NCBI GenBank assembly: GCA_009746045.1
Contig: RPFO01000915.1
Location: 12,501-58,108, forward strand
Reading direction: 5' to 3'
Length of the DNA stretch: 45,608 nt
Origin: Mesostigma viride
Lineage: Eukaryota; Streptophyta; Mesostigmatophyceae; Mesostigmatales; Mesostigmataceae
The translations under genes were made by a program, and so were the position numbers. The notes beneath the pieces were generated by a model. That model made no database searches. It was not told where the DNA came from and saw nothing but the letters and a program-made list of their open reading frames with translations. How positions within the stretch are numbered: the stretch's first letter is position 1; each line of letters starts with the position of its first letter. Positions 1 through 11,138 of the stretch are shown here, in pieces.

Positions 1-788
1 TAATAAATCTGCCCAAGAACAATAGTCCTGCAGTCCTGCTTGTGATAACCAACCAACTGGGTTTAACGCGAATCTTTCCCCATAATAACTATCGCATAGA
101 TAACAGGCGTGTTATTTGAGTTTTATTGAGTTGAAAGAGATCTTGCTGTAAGTAATAAGTTTGTGTGTGAAGACAATTTATTCCCTCTCCGCGCCGGCGC
201 ATGGCGATGGAGCACCTGATGTGGTGACCGTTTTTGCCTGACTTGCTAAGCATGCCAGCAGCTGGCCGATAAAGCTGAGTTTTGAAGTCAGCGAAAGTGT
301 GATCAAAAGCGGTTGCACGGCAGTACGCCATAGAGCCGACACGGCCTTCGTACTGGCTTCTTCTCCGCGCCGCATATTAGACGCGAGATATGAATTCAAT
401 CACAATGATTCTGCCCCTAGATGTTTGAGGGAGACTCCCGGGTATTAGGGGAAATGTCGATAAGCCTCCCATGTTCTTCTTCACCCAGCTCACCCCGCTC
501 TGGCCTTTTTACCTGCCGTGTCCACCGCAATCGTGGCCATGGCTGTGCAAGCAAGTTCCTTACAGTAATAATTGAATTATCGAGTCGCAATAGCTTTGTT
601 GGGCTTTCGTGTGCCCTTTGCCAACAGCAGCGCACGATTTGCCGATGTTAGTGTGTTGTGGAATGTGTTCATGCTGCAGAGACCGGTGGGGGGGGGCGGT
701 TGTCCTCCGACTCTTGGCACATCAGCAAATCTCCTTTTTACCCTGCTCTAAGAAGCACCCCAAAGCTGTGCCATTGCGACTCCTGCAG
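1..788. other. Upstream region of the GAF gene, no gene resolved
   Basis: No convincing coding exon was found here. Short open frames lack protein-like composition. It presumably holds 5' exons or introns of the GAF-domain gene whose 3' exons follow, but I could not join any exon by phase. Confidence 0.4.
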
Positions 789-2505
789 GTATCCTGTGGA
801 AGCCGGATGCCGAGGGTGTCCTGCGCGTGGTGGGCAAGTACGTGACGCCGGGCGACAGGATCACCTACTGCGACGAATCAGAGAAGTACTCGTTCGAGGC
901 TGGTCAAGGGTGGGTCATCTCTAATGTTCTATCTAGATACTTGCGCACCGTTTTTAGAGTGCAGCAAGGGTGTGTCATGGTTAATGTTTGTATTCTTGCA
1001 CACTTTTTTGAGTGCGGACAATGGTGGGCCACCTGGGTGTTCATGCTGTAGCGAGTTTCCACAATTGACTCGATTATGAGGTGGCAACGGGCAATAATTC
1101 TAATTACGGGCGCAAATTGGCGCACAGTTCGGCCCATTTCGTATAACCCCGAATTTTTTCGATGGCCAACATAGGAACGCGGTCACACGAAGCGAGGTCG
1201 GATAGAGCATCTCGTCTGCAGCGCGCCGGGGAAGAGGGGGGATAAGCGGGGGAATTTCGAAGATCGTCCATCCATTGTCCACGCGGGGATCGACTGTGCA
1301 AGAGCTATATGAAACTCCGGTCATTTTTACGTAGTTTGTGGTCACTAACGGGAAATGGCCACTATCCGGCCTGAACTTAGTCCGAGCAAGTGTGATGGGG
1401 TAGTTTGTTGAATATTTGGGCAGTTTAAGCAATGTGTGGAAACCCCTTACACACCTTGCATGCACTCATGTTTGAGTCTGGTCAAGGGTTGTTCTTCTCA
1501 TCATGCCCTATCTCATCTCATCATGCCCTACCTCATCTCATCATGCCCTATCTCATCTCATCATGCCCTATCTCATCTCATCATGCCCTACCTCACCTCA
1601 TCATGCCCTATCTCATCTCATCATGCCCTATCTCATCTCATCATGCCCTACCTCATCTCATCATGCCCTATCTCATCTCATCATGTCCTATCTCATCTCA
1701 TCATGTCCTACCTCACCTCACCATGTCCTACCTTATCTCATCACTGCCTATGAAGATTGTCAGATCATACAGTGTTGCCAGTGGGGCATCCCCGGGGCCA
1801 GCGGACCCCCGGGTTTTCTCAAGGTTGTTTCCGATAAGAGTAGGGTTGGCCCCACCAAGCGGTAGTTTTTGGAATGTTTTCTTGCCCCATCTTGCGTTAT
1901 CCTGATCTATTCCCCGCTCCCCCCCCCCCCCCCCCCCCCCCGCCGCCCCCTTTTCGGTTGGCATCATCCCGCGTGTGGCTCAGCGCGGTGGGCCGTGCGT
2001 TCAAGACAAAGAAGGGGCAGTGGTTCTCCAACGTGCAGAACTTGGGGGAGGACATCTTCAAGCGAAAGCAGGTTGCCATCGACTCATCCATCAAGACCGT
2101 CTTCTGTGTGCCCATCCCGGTAGGCGCCAAGGGACATTATCTGTTACTAGGGCAGGGTGTGCCCATCGCATGAAGTGCTCAAGGATACAACTAGGGTCAG
2201 GTGTGCGCATCCACACAGGCGCAGGCAGTGTCTTCCTGTCCCCCGCAGTTGGCGCAGACAGCGTCTTCCTTAGACAGCCGTTTCTTTTGCCAGCTGTATG
2301 CAGGGCCCGTTGCAGGCGGCCTTGTCATCTGGCAGCCGCCCACACGCTCACTCCTTCCATGCCCTTCCCTGTGTGTTGGTATGATTGGTGTTTTCCCTTT
2401 GGGGCGCAGACGGGCGTGGTGGAGTTTGCGGCCCACGATGAGATGTCCATCCAATCGAGGGACGACTGGGTGGAGGCAGTCAAGAATTACTTCATCACAT
2501 GCTAG
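789..2505 (+). CDS. GAF-domain protein, last three exons
   Basis: Three exons join in phase: 789-909, 1984-2119 and 2410-2505, with AG acceptors (ctgcag, gctcag, gcgcag) and GT donors. They read ILWKPDAEGVLRVVGKYV, then GAVGRAFKTKKGQWFSNVQ, a stretch ending in TVFCVPIP, and TGVVEFAAHDE up to the TAG at 2503. This is the GAF-domain pattern: the entry loop G-x-G-A-V-G-R-A-F, then Q-W-F-x-N-V-Q, the core strand TVFCVPI and a closing G-V-V-E-F strand. GAF domains bind small ligands or mediate dimerisation; the ligand cannot be told from sequence. The 1.07-kb intron holds a 20-bp minisatellite, and a C23 tract lies about 40 bases before the second acceptor. The N-terminal part of the protein was not found, so its full architecture (kinase, cyclase or transcription factor) is unknown. 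Confidence 0.7.
1492..1745 (+). repeat. 20-bp minisatellite in a GAF-gene intron
   Basis: About a dozen head-to-tail copies of a 20-bp unit of the form CTCATCATGCCCTAYCTCAT, becoming degenerate (TGTCC for TGCCC) toward the right end. It lies wholly inside the intron between the first two visible GAF exons. Confidence 0.9.
1919..1941 (+). repeat. C23 homopolymer
   Basis: An uninterrupted run of 23 C, part of a pyrimidine-rich stretch about 40 bases before the acceptor at 1981-1983. Confidence 0.95.
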
Positions 2506-3204
2506 CCCAACCGAAGCGCTGGGCTTTCACGGGTTTTGAAACGAAAGGGAACAAACAGCCATGGCCCATGGGGGTGTGAGCGTGCCACGTAGCGAGGCGG
2601 CATGCTCTGCATGTGCTGTTTTCCTACAATTTTGTTTGACGAGTTTCTCTATGGGTACGGTTTTTGTTCAATAAGGCGCCTGTGACTTTGACTGCTGCAG
2701 GGGTCATGCGGGCCTGGCACGTGGAGGCATGAGACAGCGTTTTGTGATCCTTGTCCCTTCCGACAACAGGAATCCCCGGCTCTAACACTAAAGATTTGGA
2801 TCGTGTACAGCAAGCCCTTAGAACTGTGGATTGACAGGAAGTCTTGGCATGCAGGTGTTGTCTGTAGTGCTCAAGTCTGTGCTGTGCAGTCTCACATGGC
2901 GAATTTTCTCATAGGTCGCTCTTTTTGCTTTTTTCGCCTTGTACCTGTAAACTGGCCACCTACTTATCCGGGTGGGATGCCTCTAAACCCAGCACACATC
3001 AGTGGATGTGTTTTTTTTTTTTTCCTTTTTGCGCTTATAATTGTTGCTGGCTATAGCTGTTGAAAACATACTATGCTAATATTGGAAATCTCCATTCTGT
3101 GTGCAAGTCTGTAATATTCACGGGTCAATTATGCATGCCAGCATGCATGCAAACGAATGCATGCATGCTGGCATGTCGAGCATTCTAGCTAGCTGATGGC
3201 CTGA
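2506..3204 (+). other. 3' flank of the GAF gene
   Basis: No coding sequence seen. TGTAA-type signals occur near 2948 and 3111 and could serve polyadenylation. A perfect hairpin lies at 3134-3175. Confidence 0.4.
3134..3175. repeat. Perfect 17-bp inverted repeat
   Basis: CATGCCAGCATGCATGC at 3134-3150 is perfectly complementary to 3159-3175, with an 8-base loop AAACGAAT. It could form a cruciform or an RNA hairpin in the 3' region of the GAF gene. Confidence 0.9.
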
Positions 3205-5035
3205 ATTGAATTGAATTGAATTGTAACATAACTCCGTTGGGAGTATATGTAGCACATAGCCCTTGAGAGGGGGCATATGGCCTATCATACATCCTAAGCT
3301 ACTTCCTGCAAGGGTGGGGATGTAAAGGACCCTTGCTCTAGGTGCACCAGGGCACGTGCATCCCCATGATCTTCAAGCTATGCCCAGCGAAGGGGGAGCC
3401 TGTCATGGGGGGGAAGATCAGCATAGCTATACAAAGAAGCTAGGGCATGGCGTCTCAGCAGAGAGTTACTCCCTGCATGGGCACAACATAACTAAATAAA
3501 GCTAGGCATCATCTGGAGTGTGGCTCATCATAGGCACACATGTACATGATTAAATAAAGCGCGTGGCGTAGCTGGGATAGTGCCTCTAGGAGGCGTACAT
3601 GTACATGGCCACGGTCTATCTATTCTACACTAAGTACTACTGCTGTATTCCCCTAAGCTGGGGCGTCTGGAGTCGCTGGGGCCGCGGGGGTCGCCTGCCA
3701 GGGCTTGTGGTCGACGTAGATGGCCGCCCCCTTCCAGTACACCGGCTGACCCGCCTTGGTCTGCCGGAGCTGGAGGTAGATCGGCCATAGCTCCCGTCGC
3801 CGTTGTTGCTGCGCCAGGGTCAAGTCGTCATCAAGGGTGAAGAGAGTCTTCTCGAGCCGCTTGCGGCGTCTGAGAAAAGAAATCTTGTCCGCCGGGGTCT
3901 TAAAGGTGAGAAGGAGCGGGGGCGGCCCTGCCTTACCCCGCGCGCGGGGAAGGCGGTGGGCGACCAGCTCGATCTCCGGATCTCACCAGTAAGGCCCATG
4001 CGATCAAAGATTTCTCTCTCGAAAGCACGCGCAAGCTTCTCGGAATTCTCACCTTCCTCCATCTTGAGATTCTTGACAGTGACGTTGAGGCTGCGCTTGG
4101 CGAGCTCGGCCTCCTCGCGGAGGTCAAGCGTCTGCCGCTGGAGCTGGGCTACGACGGCGGAGGTGGTGGAGGTGGTATGTTGCTTAAGCATGTCCGCCCA
4201 GGTCGTGATGGGAGGAGCATCGCCGGCCAGGCCAGCAGGGGCTGGCTTGGCGGCAATGTCCTTCACCGCCTGGGCGGTGAGGCCTGCGGTGTTCTGCAGG
4301 ACCTCGATAGCGATGGCATTGTCCTTAAGACGCTGGTCGATGTCGCGGAGCTGGGCGGTGATGGCGTCGGAGGTGGTGGTGGTGGCGGTGGAGGAGGCGA
4401 GGAGGGTGGAGGTGGCGGTGGAGATGGTGGGGAGCTCAGCAGCCAGCGTGCTGCCCATGGCCGCCACATCTGCAGCGATGGGGGCCACGTGCTGCTCGAG
4501 GGCCTCCTTGAGGAGTGAGCGGATGGAGGATTCGGTTAAGGTGGTGGTGAGGGGCGTGGGGGGCCAAAGCTCCTCGAGGGAGCGGCCGAGGAGGGAGAAA
4601 AGGACGCGAAGCTGAAGGTGGGGGCGGCGGCATTGGAGGATTTGGTCGAAGTTGTGGGGGCGTCTCTGGAAAGCATCGGTGAGGCGGCCCTGATGGAAGA
4701 GTTGCTTGCACATCTCGAGAAGCGAGGCATACGATCCGAAAAACACGTAGCTCAGGATCTTGTCGGGGTTGAGCTTGTCAAAAAAGCCGGGCTGGCTGGC
4801 GTCAAAGTCGAACGTTTCCCAGGTCGGCTCGGCAGGGCGACTGCGCTTGGGTTTAGGCGACGCTGCTGGCGAGGCGAGCCCGAGACGGGGCTGGGCGACC
4901 ACTAGAGCTTGGCTAGTGGCGCCGCTGCCTTCTGTCTGGCCGGTTGGCGAAGCTGCAGCCGGGGCTGCAGGCGTATTTTCATTGCTGAGCGCAGCCGCCA
5001 GGCTGCGTTGCGTCGAGAGGCGTTTGCTCATCGTA
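3205..5035 (-). mobile_element. ORF1-only L1-type retroelement (half-LINE), nearly full length
   Basis: Reading on the minus strand, an L1-type ORF1 starts at 5031 and stops at 3653. About 440 bases of 3' UTR follow directly, then the hairpin ACTCC-CAAC-GGAGT (3231-3244) and a (AATTC)n tail near 3205-3225. No reverse transcriptase lies between ORF1 and the 3' UTR. Upstream, the element abuts the TTAA tail of a neighbouring element. The 3' UTR resembles 3' ends at about 7993-8235, 9400-9755 and 25555-25765. I infer a non-autonomous element mobilised by an L1-type partner. Confidence 0.65.
3653..5031 (-). CDS. L1-type ORF1 protein (RNA-binding, coiled coil), one frame break
   Basis: The protein starts MSKRLSTQRSLAAALSNEN. 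It has a basic/proline-rich N-terminus (residues 1-70), a helical middle with coiled-coil character (about 155-330, for example QLRDIDQRLKDNAIAIEVLQ), an RRM-like segment (EKLARAFEREIFDRMGL), and a C-terminal block reading ISFLRRRKRLEK, then [19 protein letters not shown]. That order (coiled coil, RRM, small CTD with Q-x-R-R-x-x-W) is the L1 ORF1p/Transposase_22 layout; such proteins form trimers that coat LINE RNA. The frame changes near 3930-3960, just before the CTD, by a step equal to one missing base. At least four more copies of the C-terminal block occur between 6.6 and 12.7 kb. Start chosen at the first ATG, directly after the neighbour's TTAA tail. Confidence 0.65.
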
Positions 5036-5925
5036 TTAATTAATTAATTAATTAGACTCGTGCTCCCGTTGGGGAGTCACGGAGCATTAACCCCGATGGA
5101 TGGATGGATGGGTGCAAACAGTCCTACCGGTCTAGTCTATCTACATCGGCTACATACTACATCTATCTAACAACATTCTAACTACAACATCTATCTAGGC
5201 AGCCGCACGCTGCTCTAGGGGGCTATCTGGCGTGCCTCCCACGGGATTGCACACGCGGGCGCTTCCCCACTGGGGGGGGCTCGTTATCCTCTATGACCTG
5301 GGCCCACTTGGCCTTGTCCATCATCTTCTTCCACATCACGGAGAGGCCTAGGCCCCCCATGTCCTCTACTAGCTGTTCTTTGAAGGTGCGGGCCTTGCGG
5401 CGTCTAACATCATGCACGGGGCCCGGCCCACGTCAGGAGGTGCCGGCCAGGCTGGGCTGGTCGCAGTCCTGCGGGGGGGCCACGTGAGGTATCTACCTGG
5501 TTGGTGCGAGCTAGGTGCCCTACTAGCTGCAGGCGGCGTTGCTTAATGGTGCTGGTGATATAGGGCATGCCCTGGTACAGGTCCTCATTGCGGACATGAG
5601 CAGCATACCCTACTCTGTAAATGGATCGCAGCATGCTGGTGACCGCGCCGTCCAGCTTGCGGGCCAGGTCGGCGGTGAGGGTCCACGTCTCGGCTCCATA
5701 CGTGAGAACAGGAAGGACGAGGACCTTGAACAGATCCTGTTTCTCGATCTGCTCATCGTATAGTGCGTCATAGCTTCGGAAAATTATATCAGCATGTGCG
5801 TCTAAGAAAGACGAAGCGATTGTGATATTCACAGCTGAATTCGGTGCTCAAACGTGAAAGTTATGAGCTCCGACAGCCATGGCTACCTCGTGGCTCGTGG
5901 CTGACTGATGGCCTGGCTGTGTATT
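5036..5925 (-). mobile_element. 5'-truncated LINE with reverse-transcriptase tail, 3' UTR, hairpin and TTAA tail
   Basis: The minus strand carries the end of a LINE reverse-transcriptase ORF (5832-5223), a 3' UTR containing GATAGATGTAGTATGTAGCC and CCATCCATCCATC, the hairpin CTCCC-CAAC-GGGAG (5063-5076) and a (TTAA)n tail at 5036-5055. The same 3' end recurs at 5926-6062 and 25380-25535. Confidence 0.7.
5223..5832 (-). pseudogene. LINE reverse transcriptase, C-terminal remnant
   Basis: The minus strand reads LVLPVLTYGAETWTLTADL, then LDGAVTSMLRSIYRV and STIKQRRLQLVGHLARTNQ. This is the post-palm region of LINE reverse transcriptases (YGAETW, a conserved LD..MLR segment, and RR..GH..R). The second half (RTFKEQLVEDMGGLGLSV, then AKWAQVIEDNE) lies in another frame, so the ORF is broken. 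The catalytic part of the enzyme is absent, through 5' truncation before about 5832. No function is expected. Confidence 0.75.
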
Positions 5926-6062
5926 AATTAATTAATTAATTAGACTCGTGCTCCCGTTGGGGAGTCACGGAGCATTAACCCCAATGGATGGATGGGTGGG
6001 TGCAAACAGTCCTACCGGTCTATGCTATCTACATCAGCTACCTACGACATCTACGACGGCTG
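5926..6062 (-). mobile_element. LINE 3' end, strongly 5'-truncated
   Basis: On the minus strand, about 135 bases match the 3' UTR of the preceding LINE (ACCGGTAGGACTGTTTGCACC, CCATCCATCC), ending in the hairpin (5951-5964) and a (TTAA)n tail (5926-5941). It contains no coding sequence. Confidence 0.7.
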
Positions 6063-6590
6063 TGTATGCATGCATGCACGAGCAACGCTGCTGTGCATCA
6101 TACATGGGTTGCAATTCCAATAATCATGCCGCTGCTTCATTGATCAGCATAATCATTCTCGCCTTTCCTCTCAAACAACTACGCGGCGTGCCAAATCAGA
6201 ATATACGCTTGGCTGATCTCGATCGTACCGGCTACGCCCCCTTCTAAAGAAGGTTCCAGCCGTGTTCCGCCCGTCTCACGTGTCGAGACTGAACTTGTAA
6301 GTCTCGAGTGGACACGTGTCTAGTACTCCTACACACACGAATGATTTATCTAGATAGTACAAATCCGAATGGCTTGCATCACTCCCCGGAAAGGAGAACT
6401 TTTGCGGTTGGGCTGTAGGTGTCAGCTGGCGATGCACACTGTCGTATTTTGCCGTATTCAAGCCGACGTATTCTGCCGGGGTCTACGTATATACCCGTAT
6501 TTTGGAGGCCGACGTATTTGACGTACCGACGTATTTCACAACCTGGCCACCGCGCATTGGACATGGTGACCCACCATGGGCCCGGCTGGT
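6063..6590. other. No gene seen
   Basis: AT-rich spacer with scattered short repeats of the type GTATTTTGCCGTATT around 6446-6535 (several copies of a 'gacgtatt' motif). No protein-like frame or RNA gene was recognised. Confidence 0.4.
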
Positions 6591-7917
6591 CTCGCCCCCG
6601 CATTCAGCTCGCCGGCGCTCTCTTTACCATCCTTAAGCGCTCTGTCGAGGACCCTCTGAACCCCGCCCCCTTTCAAGACCGAATCCACCTTCCTCCACCT
6701 CCAAGACTCCATCTCACAGCACGTGACTCCCCTCGCTGCAGATCGCCACATCGATGTGGCAGCGCTGTGGGCCGCACGCTGGCTGCTGAGTGCTGAGCTC
6801 CCCGCCATCTCCACCGCCACTGACCTCCGCCACCCTCCTCGCCTCCACCCCACACACACCGACACACCGCCTCCACCGACTCCATCACCGCCCAGCTCCG
6901 CGACATCCACAGGTGCCTCCCTAGGACAACGCCATCGCCATTGAGTGCCTGCAAAACACCACAGGTCTCACCGCCCAGGCGTGGTGAAGAACATTGCCGC
7001 CAAGCCAGCCCCCGCTGGCCCGGCTGGCGATACCCCTCCCGGCACCCAGACCTGGCCGGGCGGACATGCTCAAGCAACACACCGGCCACCTCCATGCATG
7101 CACCTCCGCCGTCGCAGCACATCTCCAGAAGCAGACGCTCGACCTCCGCGAGGAGGCCCAGCTCGCCACTTGAGCGCAGCCTTAACGTCATCGTCAAGAA
7201 CTTGGACCTGGTGGAAGGTGAGAATTCCGAGATCTGCTTGCACAGGCGTTTGAGAGGGAAATCCTTGGTCGCATCCATGGGCCTCCTTGGTGAGATCAAG
7301 CTGGTCGCCCATGGCCGCCTTCCCCGCTAGCTCGCGGGGTAAGGCAGGGGCGCCTCCGCTTCGATCTCCTCATCTTTGAGAACCCGGCGGACAAGATTTC
7401 GTTTCTCAGACGCCGCAAGCGGCTCGAGAAGACTCACTACACCCTGGACGACGACTTGACCCTGGTGCAGCAGTTGACAACGGCGACGGGAGCGCTAATT
7501 TATGGCCGACCTAGCTACCTCCAGCTCCGGCAGACCGCGGCGGGGAAGCCGGTTTACTGGAAGGGGGCGGCCATCTACGTCGGCAACAAGCCAGGCTGGC
7601 AAGTGACCCCCGCAGCCCCAGCACCTCCAGGTACCCCAGCTTAGGGGAATACAGCAGAAATCTAAGTTATAATAGTAAGGCCTAGCCATCGTGGCCTTGT
7701 ACATGTGCGCCTATATAGGCCCCATACCAGCTGATACTGACCTTATTATAGCACTATTTAGCCATGTACATGTGTGCAGGCCTAATAATGATGTGCCCTG
7801 GCACGCCTGATGATGCCTAGCTTTATTTAGTTATTCTGTCTGTGCCCATGCAGAGAGCTACTCTCTGCTGAGAAGCCATGCGCCAGCCACTGTTTAGCCA
7901 TGATGATCTTCCACCCC
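6591..7917 (+). pseudogene. Degenerate copy of the ORF1-only retroelement
   Basis: On the plus strand, pieces of the L1-type ORF1 protein appear in shifting frames: a segment matching the SLEELWPP region near 6620-6660, coiled-coil pieces to 7200, GLLGEIKLVAHG near 7275, and a clean C-terminal block (PAAGKPVYWKGAAIYVG-like, TAG at about 7641-7643). A 3' UTR similar to that of the element at 3205-5035 follows to about 7917. There is no reverse transcriptase between them, as in the better-preserved copy. Many frame changes indicate decay. Confidence 0.65.
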
Positions 7918-7985
7918 ATTAATTAATGAATGAAACTCGTGCCTCCCGTTGGGGTGTCACGGAGCATTAACCCCGATGGATTAGA
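7918..7985 (-). mobile_element. Isolated LINE 3' tail with hairpin
   Basis: A short minus-strand fragment: GATGGATTA-type start, hairpin (7943-7956, one arm imperfect) and an ATTAATTAATGAATGAA tail. It interrupts the end of the preceding ORF1 element. Confidence 0.6.
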
Positions 7986-7992
7986 TAAGTAT

Positions 7993-8235
7993 TTAATTAA
8001 TTAAGAACATAGCTCCGTGGGGAGCATCATATATGTAACACATAGCCCTGAGAAAGGGGCATCTACTATGGCCTGAGTGCGCTGGTTGTCTCCTTGATCT
8101 ATGGGTTTGTAATACAATTAGGGCGACATGCAACCTGCATGCACATGTAGGATGTACAGCTATCACCTGCTCTGGGTGCACTAAGGTGCACCTGCACGGC
8201 CATGATGGTTCATGCCTCCTAATCCAGCAGGCCTG
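7993..8235 (-). mobile_element. Half-LINE-type 3' end
   Basis: A minus-strand copy of the 3' UTR type found in the ORF1-only element (TGCACCCAGAGCAGG, TGCCCCTTTCTCAGGG, TGTGTTACATATATG), hairpin GCTCC-CCAC-GGAGC (8012-8025) and TTAATTAATTAAAT tail. It contains no coding sequence. Confidence 0.6.
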
Positions 8236-9395
8236 TTCTCCCGCCCGTGCCGCTCAGGCGGTACAGCGCCGCCTCCCTCGCGGCACTCCCTCGGTCGCCT
8301 CCGTTCAATCTCCCGCCGCATTCCCTGCTCGCGTCATCGATAAACACCAGAAAAACTACGAGGGTATTCTGCACACGGCTGATTGGATGGCTCTTTTCGC
8401 GGACCTCAACGCCCAGGGACGTGCGTGGCAGTTCTCGCTTTCATTGCGGAGTGTGGGCTCGGCGTACCTTCGTCACTCTTCCCATGGCCCCCCCATTCGC
8501 CTTAGCTCCCAGCCACTACTGGGTGGCGCTCCGGCACCAGCTATTAGCCCCGCAGCCTCTTGTTCCGGCCGGGCGGCCTTGTGGTAGCTGTGGGCAGCCG
8601 CTGGATCCCACGGGGACTCACTACCTTGCCTGCATGGGGGGCCATGCACCAGAATTAGAATCAATTGGTATTTGTATTAATTGCACACTGTCCTCGCATG
8701 ACGACCGGTGACCAGTGCTCGCCATGGTTCGGTCGGTTTTCCCCCACGCGAACATCCGGTCCGAGGATGCGGATCGGGCGCTGCCTTCTATTCCCCCAAC
8801 CACCGGCCTGACATTGTGGTGCTGGACTTTGAGGGGGGGGGTTCGGCATCTGCTTACTGATCGACGTTTCGGTGGCGCGGCCCTTGGCTCTTAGCCACGT
8901 CGCTGGGGCCTCCCTCACGGCAGGTTACACGGCAGACCGGGCGGAGCGGGCCATGCAAGCTCCTGCCGCCTACGGCGACGTCGGGCACCATCGCGTGCAT
9001 GGTGCCCTTTGTCCTGGAGGAGTTTGGGGCCATGGGGCCCCTGACCTCCGCCTTCTTCAAGGAGTGTTGCCGGCTCGGGGAGGAGTCCGGCTGGACCTGG
9101 AGGGCCAGCGGGTCCCATGGTCGGCGCGGACCTGGACGTCATATTGGCGTCAGCGCTTGTCGGTGGCGCTGACTCCCGAGGGCCATGGCTGACATCATGC
9201 TCGATCCGCCGTACACGGGCTGATTTTGCGGTGCAGCAGGGCTATTAGTAGGTTCCTCCCGTTAGGAGTTTCCATTGGTCTTATCGTAGTATAGAGCTTT
9301 GACATGGCTGTGTATATAGACCTTTATTGCTGGGCGTTTGCTTTGGTTTGAGTGATTTCACTCTGCTGTAAGTAATTATATTTTAATACATGTAT
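8236..9395 (+). pseudogene. LINE ORF2 C-terminal region with 3' UTR, decayed
   Basis: The plus strand carries the C-terminal part of a LINE ORF2 in several frames: PLRRYSAASLAALPRSPP (about 8248), a zinc-knuckle-like CGSCGQPLDPTGTHYLAC (about 8583-8636), RPDIVVLDFEGG (about 8800), ARPLALSHVAGASLTAGY (about 8874) and PFVLEEFGAMGPLTSAFFK (about 9004). The 3' UTR contains a CTCCC-GTTA-GGAG hairpin (about 9257) and ends TGCTGTAAGTAATTATATTTT. Its last 240 bases recur inverted at 14496-14730. Frame breaks throughout show that it is dead. Confidence 0.7.
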
Positions 9396-9755
9396 GGCTA
9401 GGTCCCCTTAGTTGGGTTGAACCTGAGACAGCATGGTGGTGCCGGTGCCCTTGCGGCACCTAGAGCAAGTGTTGCTTACATTCCCACCCTTGCATGAAGT
9501 AGCCTAGGATGTATTTAAAGCCAAATGCCCCTTCTCAGGGATATGTGCTACATTGACTCCCAACGGAGTGAGGTTGATAATTAATTAATGGCTAGGTGCC
9601 TTGGTGCACCTAGCTAGAGCAAGGGTAGCTTACATTCCCATCCTTGTGCACATGAAGTAGCCCAGAATGTATTAAAAGCCATATGCCCCTTCTCAGGGAT
9701 ATGTGCTACATATACTCCCAACGGAGTTATGTTTCTAATTAATTAATTAATTAAT
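9396..9755 (+). mobile_element. Two tandem half-LINE 3' ends
   Basis: Two successive plus-strand copies of the same 3' UTR (TAGAGCAAG, TTACATTCCCA, ATGCCCCTTCTCAGGG, ATGTGCTACAT), each ending in ACTCCCAACGGAGT (9556-9569 and 9714-9727) and a TTAATTAA tail. They lie head to tail, as if the second inserted into the tail of the first. Confidence 0.65.
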
Positions 9756-10296
9756 GGCTAGGCTATAGCTGGTACATGGCATCTCAGTGCAGAGAGTAAC
9801 TCCCTGCATGGGCAAAGCATGACTCGAAATTGCTACATCTATTGCAAGGGCTGGTGTGCAGGCCTGGGCCCATCACGTAGGAATACATGGCCACGTCACT
9901 AAGCTTTCTAGTCTACACTACTATATATTCGATCCCTAGGCGGGGGTGGCTGGGGTGGCTGGGACGGCAGGGGTTGCCTGCCAGGGCTTGTGGGCGACGT
10001 AGATGTCCGCCCCCTTGGGCAGCAGACCGGCTTCTGCCCCGCCGTCTGCCGGAGCTGGAGGTAGATCGGCCATAGCTCCCGTCGCCGTTGTTGCTGCGTC
10101 AAGGTCAAGTCGCCGTCCAGCGTGTAGGAAGTGCCCCCTTAAGCCGCTTACGGCGCTTGAGGAACTCCATCTTACAGTATCAGTATCTGTATCTGCCATG
10201 GTGTCAAAGGTGAGGAGCAAGGGGGAGGGGCCGGCCTTACCCCGCGAGCGGGGAAGGCGGGTCGCCCCCCGCGGAGTTGCCCTCACCTGGCAGTGA
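9756..10296 (-). pseudogene. ORF1 C-terminal fragment
   Basis: The minus strand holds the ORF1 C-terminal block ([12 protein letters not shown]-like, then [19 protein letters not shown]) at about 10180-10020 and part of its 3' UTR. The 5' part is replaced by the GGAT/GGAC array on the right. Frame changes are present. Confidence 0.6.
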
Positions 10297-11138
10297 GATG
10301 GATGGATGGATGGATGGATGGATGGATGGATGGATGGATGGATGGATGGATGGAGGGATGGACGGACGGACGGACGGACGGACGGACGGACGGACGGACG
10401 GACGGACGGACGGACGGACGGACGGACGGACGGACGGACGGACGGACGGACGGACGGACGGACGGACGGACGGACGGACGGACGGACGGACGGACGGACG
10501 GACGGACGGACGGACGGACGGACGGAGGGATGGAGGGATGGAGGGATGGATGGATGGATGGATGGATGGATGGATGGATGGATGGATGGATGGATGGATG
10601 GATGGATGGATGGATGGATGGATGGATGGATGGATGGATGGATGGATGGATGGATGGATGGATGGATGGATGGATGGATGGATGGATGGATGGATGGATG
10701 GATGGATGGATGGATGGATGGATGGATGGATGGATGGATGGATGGATGGATGGATGGATGGATGGATGGATGGATGGATGGATGGATGGATGGATGGATG
10801 GATGGATGGATGGATGGATGGATGGATGGATGGATGGATGGATGGATGGATGGATGGATGGATGGATGGATGGATGGATGGATGGATGGATGGATGGATG
10901 GATGGATGGATGGATGGATGGATGGATGGATGGATGGATGGATGGATGGATGGATGGATGGATGGATGGATGGATGGATGGATGGATGGATGGATGGATG
11001 GATGGATGGATGGATGGATGGATGGATGGATGGATGGATGGATGGATGGATGGATGGATGGATGGATGGATGGATGGATGGATGGATGGATGGATGGATG
11101 GATGGATGGATGGATGGATGGATGGATGGATGGATGGA
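10297..11138. repeat. 840-bp tetranucleotide array, GGAT and GGAC blocks
   Basis: Pure tandem GGAT (10297-10351), then a pure GGAC block (about 10356-10525), then GGAGGGAT transition units, then about 590 bp of pure GGAT to 11138. Long open frames across it (IHPS, RPSV, WMDG or RTDG repeats) are consequences of the 4-bp period and not genes. Confidence 0.97.
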
